NCBI GenBank assembly: GCA_011319805.1
Contig: SJRY01000275.1
Location: 310,001 to 374,000 of the forward strand
From: Macrocybe gigantea
Lineage: Eukaryota > Basidiomycota > Agaricomycetes > Agaricales > Callistosporiaceae
Length of the DNA stretch: 64,000 bases
Reading direction: 5' to 3'
Position numbers and translations under genes: made by a program
Notes under the pieces: generated by a model
Seen by the model: only the letters and a program-made list of their open reading frames with translations
Told to the model about the DNA's origin: nothing
The model's database searches: none
Shown: positions 34,927 through 45,672 of the stretch, piece by piece
Numbering within the stretch: the first letter of the stretch is position 1
How the letters are laid out: each line of letters starts with the position of its first letter

Positions 34927-36338
34927 TCAGTCCTCTCCATCGATATCCTCCTCTGAATCCAGCCCCTCATTCCTTTGCTCCTCTGTGTCTGCTTCAATAT
35001 CACCGTGGTCGCTCTCCTCATCCTCGCTTTCTTGGGCCATGCGCTTGCAACATTCCAATCTTGCCCGGCGCTTAGCGTCCTTTCGGGCCCTCTTGTGGGC
35101 ATAGTAGAGCTCCTCGGCTTTGGGCTTCCTGCTCTTGGTTTGGTCGTGCCTCGATGCATTTTCTTGTAAGTACTGATAGTTAACAGGAACTTTCAATGTG
35201 CCCTGACGATAGCTCCTCTTCCGTCGGTTACTGAAGTATTGCCGGGCGATGGCCTCTGTTGCCCAATCAGCCTTGTATCTTGCAAGAACGGGATGGCATT
35301 TGCGACACTAGGGCAAGTGTCAATGGCATTCATACAGACCCTCGGTACTTACAATTGCATAGAACTTTGCACATTTATCGCTTGGAGTGTCACGCCATTT
35401 CTCTGTCCAATCCAGGTTGGCATTCATTGCCATATCTCTAACGTCGCTCTGCCAGTCATATGTGAGTGAGTCGGCATGGTTTTGCACAAGCAGTACAACT
35501 GACCAATATCAAATTGTATAGTGACTTTTTGTCTGGAGCACCAAGGCCCATCTCGAACCGCAGATTCCAGTCCTTTCCCATGGTCCCTTTCGGCCGCTCA
35601 ACCAGGTGCATTGCAGTATCAATGTTGCATTCATCATCAGCAATATCAGTTCTAGTGTGGTGCCCGATGGACACATTGGTACGTCGTCCTGTGAGTTAGG
35701 AAGTCAGATTGACTCAAATGTTATTCAAATCGTTTCACCAGACTCTGAGCCGTGCCATTGGTCAGTCAGCGTGATGCGCTCTACACATTGATCATGTTCG
35801 CCAATCTCACCGCCATCACCTAGATTGTCCTCGCTGTGAGGCTGCCTTTGCTCAGTGTGGTTTCTGATGCCTCGCTCATGCTGCATGCCTCCGTTCTCTT
35901 CCGGGCGACTGACATTGTGTTCATCCTCACCTACAGACCGTGACGAGCAACATCGGCTTAATCAAGGACTTCACTTACTATTATCAGAGTTGTCCGGAGC
36001 TGGCCGCTTCCTCAGATTACTTGCAGTTGGGTTTGCACAGGCCTGATTGACCTGGCTACAGTCAGCCATTGCTTGAACTGCAGTCCGCTGGCTATCCCGT
36101 TCAGCAAGACAAGCTAGTTTGTGTCAGCTACTGGGAAGTGTCTCAATTACTTATTTGCACCTTTTAACTCAGCTAATTCTGCTTCCAGCTGTGCATTAGT
36201 TTTCCTCGACCTTTTCGCAAAATTTTCCTTGTCCGCATTATTGTTCGATGTCTTGTTTCGTGCTGCGCACGTTTTGCCATTGATAGGCTTTGGAGTGGGA
36301 CGAGCAGTAGGTTTTCCTGCTGCTGTGTTGGCTGGCAT
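34927..36338 (-). CDS. Transposon-associated protein, function unknown
   Basis: Minus-strand multi-exon frame within element A. It opens at ATG 36338 with a Pro/Lys/Thr-rich basic tract (GKPTARPTPKPINGKTC) followed by a short coiled coil, NAQLEAELAELKGANK. Middle exons are short. The 3' part reads CRKCHPVLARYKADWATEAI, with a Cys-x2-Cys-His arrangement, then KVPVNYQYLQEN and a very acidic end (EDEESDHGDIEADTEEQ). No catalytic domain is visible. Genes with this basic, coiled-coil and acidic plan recur beside repeats in Agaricomycete genomes, but I cannot name the family. Exon borders are approximate. Confidence 0.4.
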
Positions 36339-36556
36339 ACCTGATAAGCAGTTTCCAGGTGTTGGAGATATCGGGGACGAAGGCAATCAACAGACACGGC
36401 CAGAACGTTAACGTGACCCCATACATCATGTGCCATAGGTAGTCATGTGCAATTTTTTGTTTTTTTTTAGATGACCATCGTGATGCAACATTTGTCCGTG
36501 TATGCAGGATGTGTCTGGCTTTTGGATTCAATCACTGACTCTTGCTTGCTTGACAG

Positions 36557-36946
36557 TATGATACACTCGTTGACTGCCATGCACGAACAGCCCGAGCCAT
36601 TGAGCTAGAGGAGAAGACATTTTATGGACAACTTGAACATATCTACCGCATCTCTTTTCTGGATGGCTGCGAGGCGCTGGGCATTCATGCAGAAACCTCC
36701 ATCATCCTGGCAGCAGTCCGGCAATGTAAGGAAATGCCCAGTCTGAACATTCCAGGGCTCGGCTTCCTGTTTTACTCCCATCTTGGGGCATTGGATGTCG
36801 TCGACATCACCTGCCTTCAATCTCTGGTTGCAAGGGTGGATTACAATGGAAAGACGTGGGCAATTGTTGATCGAACAAGTGCTCTCCAATTATCTACATG
36901 GATTGATGAACCCGATGATGAAGTGACAAGAAATGATACCAATTAA
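36557..36946 (+). CDS. C-terminal fragment of a transposon-related protein
   Basis: An exon after a TTGACAG acceptor encodes FYGQLEHIYRISFLDGCEAL, ETSIILAAVRQC, FLFYSHLGALDVVDITCLQS and KTWAIVDRTSALQLS, then an acidic tail to TAA at 36944-36946. The pattern of a small beta-rich domain ending in WAIVDR recurs at the C-terminus of repeat-associated proteins in mushrooms. No upstream catalytic part is recognisable on this strand, so it is probably a remnant. Class of transposon unknown. Confidence 0.45.
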   Translation, partial: YDTLVDCHARTARAIELEEKTFYGQLEHIYRISFLDGCEALGIHAETSIILAAVRQCKEMPSLNIPGLGFLFYSHLGALDVVDITCLQSLVARVDYNGKTWAIVDRTSALQLSTWIDEPDDEVTRNDTN

Positions 36947-37212
36947 GCCTTATTGATAATGATATTGTGTGCGCATGAAGCTGCTTGGACCGAATTTTCT
37001 GATAGGACAACCTATGCACATACATTGGATATAATATATAAATTTCAACCTATAACATGTCAAAAAATGACGAGAAACAGAGCATGCATCAGCACGCTGA
37101 TTGGCAACCAGCTTCAGGTCGAATTTCTACCAAAGCAATCAACCTGCATCATAGGTTGTTTGAAACAACCTACATATCAACCAGTAATTGGTTGCGCGGC
37201 ATTTTTCAACGT

Positions 37213-37233
37213 GGTGCCGGTTGATAATCAACC
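37213..37233 (-). repeat. Right terminal inverted repeat of element A
   Basis: Minus strand reads GGTTGATTATCAACCGGCAC; partner of 27768-27788. Confidence 0.4.
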
Positions 37234-37773
37234 TCCGCAACCCTCACAGTGGATCTAGAGACCAGGAGAGACCGTCGGATCGGCAAGGAACCTGGACCAT
37301 CGCTTTACCTACGACAGGCACGGTCGTCGCCTTGCCGTGATGCCGGCGCACATAATGCCATGTGGGTGTCCGTGGCAATTTTAGGTCAGCGATTCAAAAC
37401 GCGACTTTTTCTCAGTTTCATGGAGGATTTATTGGTTGAATAAATCGCTCGTATGCTCATGAATAAGAAAAACATAGTAAGATTCGGGATTTTGACCAAA
37501 AATAATTGATTCAAAGTGTGTAGAGGAAATACGCTTCCAGGAACTGCGGGTGGTATATTTGGATGATGGCAACAAAATCACAAAGTTGACCGTTGCTTGT
37601 CATACCACCTCTCCCGCTCCTTCTCCCCAACTGTGAATATCGTCGGCTCAGAGGCTCTTTCTTCAGCCTCCTTGCCCGCCTCACAACGCCCATCCCCGCG
37701 TCGGGACCACACGTTCTTTATATCTCCCGCTCTTTTCGCCAAGTCCCTCCACAAATCGAAAAAAAAGGTCGCA
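37234..37773. promoter_or_regulatory. Upstream region of the first DAYGG-tail gene
   Basis: 540 bp without a supported gene. The last 160 bp are C/T-rich (CTCCCGCTC-like tracts), as expected of a fungal promoter or 5' UTR. Confidence 0.4.
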
Positions 37774-39770
37774 ATGACGGCAAACGGCAAACTTCACAGG
37801 CGTGCCCTGCATCGTCGTCTGGCGGACGTGGACTTTGACCATGTGCAGCAGTTGGATCCTAGGTTCAGTCCCACTGCCATCTACACGAGTGCCACAGACG
37901 TTATTACGGACATTCCGACGACTTCTGCTACAGAGCCGGGTGAGTTTTCTAAGGGGCTTGTCCGAGGGCAAGTCTTGGCTTTCTGAGGACGGGACGCACT
38001 AACGTGGTCTTTTGAAATTTACAGCCACGCCTTCGCCGGACCCCGTTACTATCTCTCCAACGACCTCCCCAACCCCATTGACTACACCTACGACTCAGCC
38101 ATCGCCGACTCCAACGACAGATTCCAGTCCATCTCCCCCTGCGCCGAATCCGCAGACTAGTCAGAGCACCACGTCAGTGGTCGTGGCTTCCACGCCCTCC
38201 ATCACTCAGGTATGCTCGTGGCAGCTTCCCTGTGGAGGTAGAACGCGTTCTTAGAGACGTAACGTTTGTTGTAGGCCGCCGCTCTAACGACACCACAGAC
38301 CTCCAAGGTTGTGGCTACGACAGTCTTAACGACTCAGCCGAGTCGTTCCATAGCGTCCTCGATTGCGAGCCCGACTAGCACTCAACACGAGGCCAGTTCC
38401 ACAAATGTTGGAGGCATCATCGGTGGTATCGTCGCAGGCTTGCTGGGTGTCGTCGTCTTAGCCTGGGCCATCCGATATCTTGCAGTATGCCCTATTTTAT
38501 CGTCCCCTCCCATATCAACGATTTTTTAAATCTCTATCTATTGCAGCGTCGCCATGCCCGTAAGAACTCCGGGGAGTTCGACGCGCAAGACTTTAGGCGA
38601 TCCGCTGTGCTCATGCAGGATCCGCCGACCCACCAGGACACGATCGACCGCGGATACAATCCCAGGCCCCCCAGCATGATCGAGCACAGGCTCGCTTCTC
38701 CCGCTCCGACTTTTGGGACGCAGTACGGCGCCCCAGGTCCTCAGCCTCACTACGGCGCATTGGACCAGTCCTGGCAATACCCGGCCGGTGAACCTGGCCA
38801 GGTCATGATGGCCAATGTCGCCTCCCCGCCACCCCCGAACTCGGCGAGCGCAATGATGCCGGTCTACGCACAATCGCCGTTCTCTCCGATTTCACCAGCG
38901 CCGTTACCGAGTCCGTATGGCTCTGAATTCAGGCACGAAGGTGTCGCGGCAGCTGCGGCGCCGTATCTAACCAGACAGAATTCGGCGGGCGCCTCCGTGC
39001 CAGGTATGCAGCTGGCCCGTCAGCCGTCCGACCCCGCTCGCAGTGCCGCCACCAGCCAACCAGTGCAGTACCCGACGAGCGATTACATCGATCTAAGCCG
39101 TTCCAGCGTCACGCCATTCCAGGCTGCGCAGTACGCTGAGATCTCGCAGAAGCTCAACACGGAGGTCCCGACTGGGCTCACCACGCCCGCGGTGAACGAC
39201 TATATGCAGAGGAGCACGAATGTGAACACCAACCGCGATCTCCCGCCCCCTCCTGAGGAGCAACAACGCGCCAGCGGCGCCTCGCCCTTCGCGGATCCGG
39301 ACACCTCGGCAGACCCGGAACGCTCGTCGTCGTCGATCGATCTGAACACGCAGGACCTCAACTTCCCCGCGCCGCCGTCGCCCGCGCATATGAGTGCATC
39401 GCGCTTCCGCGTGGACTCGACGCCGCCGACGCTGCCCGAGATCTTCGTCGAGTCGCGCGTCTCGGTCGGGTCGTACGACGTCCGTGGCAGCAGCGGCTCG
39501 TCCGTCGTGCCGCCTAGGGGCTTGTTCTCACCCGCTGGCCAGTCGTTCCCGACTACGCCGAGCCCACTCGCGTCGAGCTTTGTCATGGATAGTCCGCGTG
39601 TTGACGGAGCGTTTGATACAAAGGTGCCGAACGCTGCTCCCGTTCCGCCTCCCGCCGCTGCTTCGTCTGCCACTGCCGCTGCCCCCGCTGCGCGTCCTGT
39701 GGAGGCGAAGGAAGAGAAGAAGAGGCCTGAGACGCTTTACGACGCCGAAGATGCGTACGGTGGAATCTAA
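37774..39770 (+). CDS. Ser/Thr-rich single-pass membrane protein, DAYGG tail (copy 1)
   Basis: Four exons: 37774-37939, 38025-38209, 38275-38484 and 38547-39770. They sum to 1785 nt, 594 residues. The N-terminus is basic, then a long Thr/Ser/Pro-rich stretch (about residues 45-165) likely to be O-glycosylated, then one transmembrane helix IIGGIVAGLLGVVVLAWAI. A basic cytoplasmic side begins RRHARKNSGEFDAQDFRRSA. About 400 low-complexity cytoplasmic residues contain RPPSMIEHRLASP and end YDAEDAYGGI. No obvious signal peptide precedes the Ser/Thr region, so the helix may act as signal anchor. The plan resembles fungal Mid2/Skg6-like surface sensors, but no catalytic domain exists and the name would be a guess. 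A close paralog lies 4.3 kb away in opposite orientation (44043-45672) with matching intron positions and phases (1, 0, 0). Confidence 0.8.
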
Positions 39771-41435
39771 AGGAATCTATGGACTCTATCCGACTAACTG
39801 TCTCCCATTTTCTGAGGCATCCATCAGTGATGCTACTGCTGGTCGGAACATTTAGAAAGAAATAAAGATGAAAAAGACAACGAACGAACGCCGAACAGAT
39901 GATCGGAGTTGGTTTGTTTCACCCTCTTCTTCTGTATTATTCTGAACAACCTTGATGCTTGTTTCCTACGCCTACTCAGTCATTCTTGACGTGCTTCTGT
40001 TCTTCCTGGTTTTCTGGTTGGGAGTTCAGGAATTCCCAGCGTTGTTCTCGGTCGGCGGAAGGAAATGTTTTTTATTTTTATTATGCACATTCATGGCTCT
40101 TTCCCCCCCCTCTTGCCTCACCTGTTCCCCATATCTTGTGGATCGAATAGTCATCTTTCTCTGTGCTTCTTGATATAACCCCCACGAGACTGTTGCTCCC
40201 GTTCTTTATTTTTCCTGCCGCACCTCCTCATCATCACCACTTGCGTTCTTCCCGAAATTGCAACTTGCACAGTCCTTTTTACAGTACTTCTCATGGTATT
40301 TTCGGACAGGAAAGCCATTATACCCTTATTGTATTTCCCATTTCTTCCCTTTGATTCTATTCTGTACTGGTCGTTGCCAATGGCAGAGTTGTCTTTTCCT
40401 TACTATCAGGGTTTCAGGTGTTCTGGGTTGCTTTTACGTTAACGGGTTGTATCGTTTTTTATTCTTTTTCTTTGCATAGAGATTATCGCTGTTGGAGACA
40501 TTTCTGTCTGCAACCTTCGGTGCAAGTGAGCCCGATCGAGCTCGACGACTTTAGCCCAGGTTGACACTTTCAAAGAATTATCTTATAATTATCCGAGGCA
40601 TGACGCGCAGGACAAGATATCGCAACCTTTGTGCAGCACTGGTGTGAGAATGAGGACACCTTTGGTACCGACATTCAAACGCGAATCATGGGATGAGCTC
40701 GATTTTCATTAAGATGACAACGGATCGGAGGAGTTGCGCATGGGTCCGTATGCGACAGGCGTCACCACCAGGAGCAGGGTGAGCATCCAACATTGCATCG
40801 TACCCCTTTCACACTGTTTTTTTTTTGGCATCAACTACCTTCACACCATCGCGTGCCCCTGGGCCCTCGTCGCCTGCTCGTCTGCGAATCGCGACGGTCG
40901 GGTGGCGCCTGATAGGGTGTCACGTCTCCCGCGGATAAAGTGTCAGAAAGGGTAAGAAGACTCGAATAAGGTGGGTTGCGCCAGTCGTCGCATCAGTGTG
41001 TTGTGTTGCATTCTGATCAGGGTCGATGCGCGTTGAGAATGAGGGATAATTTCTAGCTGGGATTCTTCTTCAGTGTGCACACATAAGAGAAGATGAGGGC
41101 GCCCTGGAGACAAGAAAAAGACACCTCTCAAGCCATGATTTGCGGAGGACAACGCCGCTCGAAGGAAGGAAATGAAGCGTGTTGGTTTCCATAAAAGGCA
41201 CATATTGTGACGCACACGTGATTGGTAGGAGGAAAGTAAGTCCGCGTGGACAAGCGCGAAGATGCGTTTGGTGACACGATTGGATATTTTATGTCGTGAA
41301 TGACAGCAAGGTCGGGCGGCATCTCTCATCCCCGCTCTTCCCCGAACAACTCACCAACCAACGCTCGCCCCCCGCGCCGGAGAGCTGCAAAACTGGCTCT
41401 TGAGGCCCTCCTGCCTTCTCGCGGGCCACCTCTCT
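39771..41435. other. Intergenic, no gene recognised
   Basis: 1.66 kb. The first 700 bases are T-rich and look like 3' UTR and flank of the DAYGG-tail gene. No exon chain, tRNA or repeat recognised. Confidence 0.5.
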
Positions 41436-43138
41436 ATGGCCTCACTGGACGTATACAACCAGTACCTGGTACCCAGCAGGCGGAGCATCCAGGAGGCCCG
41501 GTATGCCATGGTCGCAGTGTACTCTCTGCAACTTTACGAATGGTTGTTCAAGTGAGCATATATATACCGTTATCTATCCATTCTTTCGGTTGCCGTGGGA
41601 TGGAATCGCGCATAATCAGTTGAGACAATGCTGACGAGTTTACTTTTTTTTCCCGCAGTTCAAGGAAGGAATATAAGCTGGTAGCCATCCTCGCATTTTC
41701 TCCGGCGCATATAGCCAGATGACTTGGGATTCGCTGACTCGTAGCTCTCCAGATCCATCGCGCCTCTTGGACCTCTGTGAAATCCGCCTATCTGCTGTGC
41801 CGATACTACCCACTGTTGCTTTGGCCATTAGTGATCTGGGCCTATGTTGCCAACCACGACGAGGCCGTCTGCAAGAAGGTCATGTCACCCGTGCACATTC
41901 TTCTGGCTCCTTGTGTAAGTTTCCAGCACCTGTCAGACAACCATGAGAATGGTGTTATCTCTTCCACGCAATCTCTGCTTCCTTTAATTTGCTCATACGA
42001 TTGTCTTTCCTTGCGTCCCAGCAAATATTTCCGCAAGGCAAGTCCGCCAAGCCTATTTCATTCATATTCCTGCGCTAATGGAGATAACGCGTTTGAACAC
42101 AGGTGTCATGTTGATGAGAGCCTATGCATTTTCGGGCAGAAATAAGCGCATACTGGCGCTTCTGTGTTCCTGTTACGCATGCCTGATTGCGGTCGACATT
42201 TGGGTCTTTTGCGTTCACATCACCGGCCCACCCACGATATTCTACATTCTCATTGGAAAGACTGGTTGCTTTCCCGATTATGGCAATGGGGTCATGGCCT
42301 TGCGTATAGGTGTAAGTTCTCGTTCTTTCTATTGTTAGAAATTGGTGCTGATTATCTGTCACCAAGTACTCTATGGTGAGGGTTGCTACGAGCTCGTGTA
42401 AAAACAAAGACATGAATTCGTGTGTCAGCTGGCCGCCACCCTCATGGATCTCGTTTCGCTGATCGTCGTACTCGTGGTTAGTCATCCGACTTCAGCACGA
42501 CTGCAGTTCTAAAATTTCCTTATACAGCACTGCTACCGAAGCCGAAGTGACGAGATATCATTGGCACGGTATTTCGTTAGTCAAGGTAAAAGCCTTCTAT
42601 TTTTGTTCTTACTCTACATTTCAAACACAACGCATGACCTCCACAGGATTGGTAGCATTCTGCTTCGTGACAGCAGTGAACGTCGCCACGGCTGCCATTT
42701 ACTTCCAGTCAGTTACTTCACCTTGCTTGTGTGCCGGACAGTAATTTGATCAATGACCCCGACACTCGAATCTGGCCCAGACCGAACACGTTTCATAGTG
42801 GCATCGGTCTTCCGTTCGTTCTAGTTGTTTCTAATCTAATAGTAAGCATCCTGTCATCTCAGTGTACCTTGCTGTGCTTCACTCATCGCTTCGTTCGTTT
42901 TATCGTACTTCACAGGCTTGTAGAGTGTGAGCATGCAATCCGACTCAATCTGCACTCATGCGAACTCTCAACGTCGAGGAACAGAATTCTGCACCTGCGC
43001 CGCAAGGTTACGCCGACCCCGTCTGAGCTCTCCCGCCGCAACTCGTACATCGTGCGACGTGCATTTGCATCTCAAAAAACAGATGGGTGGTTGATTGATG
43101 AGCCGGACCTTCCGACATATCAACAACCGACAGTTTGA
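41436..43138 (+). CDS. Seven-transmembrane protein, DUF6533-like
   Basis: Exons 41436-41551, 41659-41680 (22 nt), 41753-41914, 42022-42037 (16 nt), 42103-42311, 42429-42476, 42528-42585, 42647-42707 and 42781-42841 join in frame. Successive hydrophobic helices follow: ARYAMVAVYSLQLY, LCRYYPLLLWPLVIWAYVA, VMLMRAYAFSGRNKRILAL with VDIWVFCVH, MDLVSLIVVLV, LVAFCFVTAVNVATAAI and FVLVVSNLI. The N-terminal REY-like KEYKL, the LLCRYYP turn and RAYAFSGRN are typical of the DUF6533 membrane proteins expanded in Agaricomycetes, whose function is unknown. The end is unclear. Splicing 42842-42915 gives ACRV and a stop at 42928-42930, while reading on without that splice gives a basic tail to 43138. The intron after 42037 has a GC donor. 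It sits between the two DAYGG-tail genes. Confidence 0.75.
42038..42102 (+). other. GC-AG intron in the 7-TM gene
   Basis: 65 nt, donor CAAG|GCAAGT, acceptor ACACAG. It follows a 16-nt exon and restores GGT across the junction, keeping the transmembrane frame open. Confidence 0.75.
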
Positions 43139-43864
43139 ACAAAAAAAAAAAGAACAAAAAAGGACGCGGACTAATTAATCCCTTTCCGTACTCCCCTCCC
43201 CGTTTATCGGACTCTGCTTTGCAATTTGACGACGCCACGTTTTTCGACGCTGTATATTCACATTGATTCACCTTCTCTCCTTTTGTCTCTTGCTTTCTTC
43301 GCATCGCAATTTATAGTTTCTAGCATTCTTGTAACGATATAGGTATGTACAAACAGAGACCTTAGATTTGAATTTATTCAATGCACACGGCTGAATTTGA
43401 TCGCATTCTTACAACAACAATCAACTATAAATTATCGTTTAAGCAAGGAACAAAAAGACATCCATAGATGGATGTTAAACAGAAAATAATGAGGGTATAA
43501 TACGGACTGCCATGCCACGGGCGTGAGGGAAAGAGAAAAAAAATAACGTTATTCTGGTATTGACAAGCTGCCAGCGGCAACGGGATGAAGGGGGGAACGT
43601 AGGGACCAATACAAAGAACAACGTCTGGAATCGGGGGACGGTAACCTGCCCAGGTAGGAAAAACATGCATCGGATAGGAGGAAGAGGATGAGTGCACAAT
43701 GCCACGAAAGGGAGAATACAACACGCGCAGAGAGTACAGTCGCTCGAATCGGAGGTGGGTGTCAGAGGGTATAGCTCGGAAAGCATGCATGTCTGAAAAA
43801 AAAAAAAGGAACAAGGGAAAGAGGCTTTACTGCGCATGGAAAGAGAAGAGAATGCAGCGCGCAA

Positions 43865-43902
<38 letters not shown>

Positions 43903-44042
43903 TAATAAAACCGGACGGGTTTAAAGCAGTATCCCTGCTCTCCCATCCGATCTACAAAGCAGAAGAGCAAAAGTTGAAGGGGGAAAAAGGTTTTATTTGA
44001 GATTGATGTTGATGACTCTTCTCTTTCCGACTTTTCTTTTTT
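43139..44042. other. Intergenic between convergent genes, with A30 tract
   Basis: About 900 bp between the 7-TM gene (+) and the second DAYGG-tail gene (-). It contains a pure run of 30 A at 43871-43900 and shorter A runs. Open frames on the minus strand at 43425-43864 have no recognisable domain. Mostly 3' UTRs. Confidence 0.5.
43871..43900 (+). repeat. Poly(A) tract, 30 A
   Basis: Uninterrupted A30. On the minus strand it is a T30 about 140 bp downstream of the stop of copy 2. No target duplication or retroelement remnant adjoins it. Confidence 0.9.
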
Positions 44043-45672
44043 TTACATTCCTCCGTAAGCATCGTCGGGGTCGTAGATCGTGGTGTACGTGGAAGTCGGC
44101 CTTTGTTTATTGCCAGCGTCAGGAGCGGCAGGAGTGGCCGCGGGAGGCTTGACATCGCGCTGCACGTCCGCATAGTTCGCGCCAGGTTGCGTCGTAGGAG
44201 GCGCAGCGGCAGAAGACGGGGCACCGGCCTGAGCTTGTGGTTGTTGCTGCTGGCGACTCACGTATGCGCTGGCAGTGCCACCCTGAGCGGGCGGAGACGG
44301 CGAATTCCTAGGGACAAAGGACGTCTCGGCTGCGGCGCGGGCAGCGGCAACGGCGGCCATCGAGGCCGCGGACGCGTTGGAAAACGGGTTCGGAGCGACG
44401 CCGTCCGGGCCCGATGGCCTGCGCTGAGGTTGTTGTTGTTGTTGTTGTTGCTGCTGCTGGGCGGCCGCATATGCTCCGTACGGCAGTCCATACGCAGACG
44501 ACGCTGAAATGTCCTGCTGCTGCGCCCCGTACGACGCATACATAGGGTGCTGTTGCTGTTGCTGAGGGTAGGCACCGCCGTACGAGTCGCCATTGAAGCC
44601 AGTGTTGTACGCGCCGATGGCGGCGTACTGCCCGTACTGCGGCATCGCGCCGGTGTCGTATGGGTAAGACGCGGCGGGGAGCGTTGGGGCATTGGCGATG
44701 TGGCGCTCGATCATAGTGGGCGGGCGAGGCCGGTTGCTGCCTGGGACGCCGCTGCCGCCGCCGCCGATTGAACCACCGCCGGAGCCGGAGGCGCTATGCC
44801 CCGTGGGACGGGGGCGCAGGATCATCCAGAAGGATGGCGGAGCGGCGGAACGAGGTAGCGTTGAATGCGTCGCGCTCAGCGGCTTTGGCACGATACCGGC
44901 GCTGCGTGGGCGTGTTTTCAATTCAGAAAAAAAAAATGGAGGAATTAAGAAGGAAGAGACGCACGAAAAGAACGACCGCTACTGCCGAGAGGGCGGCGAC
45001 ACCGACAAGACCGCCTGTGACTGAGCCTGCTAGGACGGCGCTGTTGCTTGAGTTGCTGGAAGGGGCATTGCTCGGCGTCGTGCTGGCAGAAGCGATCGCG
45101 CGGCTCGGTGCTGCGATCACGGTCGTGGTGGTGGACGGCAACTCGGACGTAGAAGGAAGAAGGGCCGACGTCGAGGGCAAGACCTGTGATAACCATCAGA
45201 GAGATAAGCGTCGTAGCAACATTTCAACGCTGGCGGACGAACATTGCTGGTGCTGATACTGCTCAAGCTGGTTGCGGAAGGCAAAGAGACCACAGACGAT
45301 AGGATGGAGGAGGACAATGAGCTGGGCAGAACGGGAATGCTCGGAGATAACGGAGTGGCGGACGAAACTGGCGGCACGACGGGCGGAGTCAGAGTTGGAC
45401 GAGGCGGAGAAAGGATCGTCGACAGTTTAGGAGGAATGAGAGTAGGAATCGCTGCAATGGAGCAAGTGAGATATCAGTCAAGGCTGTCGAGCAGAGCACC
45501 ACACACGCAAGATGTCGGTGGGTAAGAGCCCACCTCTCGTCCTGGTCGGTTTTGCGTCCTTGACTGCAGGCGTAGACGTATCCTTGGGAGGCGCCTCAGC
45601 GGGGACCCTCTGTCGAGCTGTGAGATTCCTCCGGTGCTGCTCAGCAGCACGGCGTCGATTTCGGTGGGCCAT
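44043..45672 (-). CDS. Ser/Thr-rich single-pass membrane protein, DAYGG tail (copy 2)
   Basis: Four exons on the minus strand: 45672-45534, 45451-45243, 45183-44965 and 44901-44043. Plan as copy 1: basic N-terminus (MAHRNRRRAAEQHRRN), Ser/Thr/Pro-rich outer region, one helix (AVLAGSVTGGLVGVAALSAV), then RRYRAKAAERDAF and TSFRRSA at the membrane, RPRPPTMIERHIANAP, poly-Gln runs and the tail YDPDDAYGGM. Introns fall at the same places and phases (1, 0, 0) as in copy 1. Exon 4 is 859 nt, one more than a multiple of three. The frame breaks at a run of five G on the plus strand (44810-44814); removing one restores the protein. That is either an assembly insertion or a real frameshift. Expected length about 474 residues. 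Function unknown; surface-sensor-like architecture. Confidence 0.75.

Larger units (their letters stand above)
27768..37233. mobile_element. Putative outer DNA transposon (element A) of unknown class
   Basis: Proposed from a pair of imperfect inverted ends. GGTTGATGATCAACGTACACC at 27768-27788 matches the reverse complement of 37213-37233 at 17 of 21 positions. GGTTG/CAACC motifs are clustered just inside both ends (27790-27830, 34602-34735, 37115-37200). The pogo-like element B lies 55 bp inside the left end. Without B and its insert the element would be about 2.7 kb and would hold the open frames at 34927-36946. I found no convincing target-site duplication, so the borders are inferred. Confidence 0.45.

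Noticed and set aside
43871..43900. A30 tract as the tail of a LINE/SINE insertion
   Set aside because: No target duplication, no reverse transcriptase or tRNA-like sequence upstream, and it lies in the 3' flank of a gene; simple homopolymer is the plainer reading.
44103..44921. Arg/Gly-rich open frames on the plus strand opposite DAYGG copy 2
   Set aside because: Antisense shadows of CAG/Ser/Ala-rich coding DNA.
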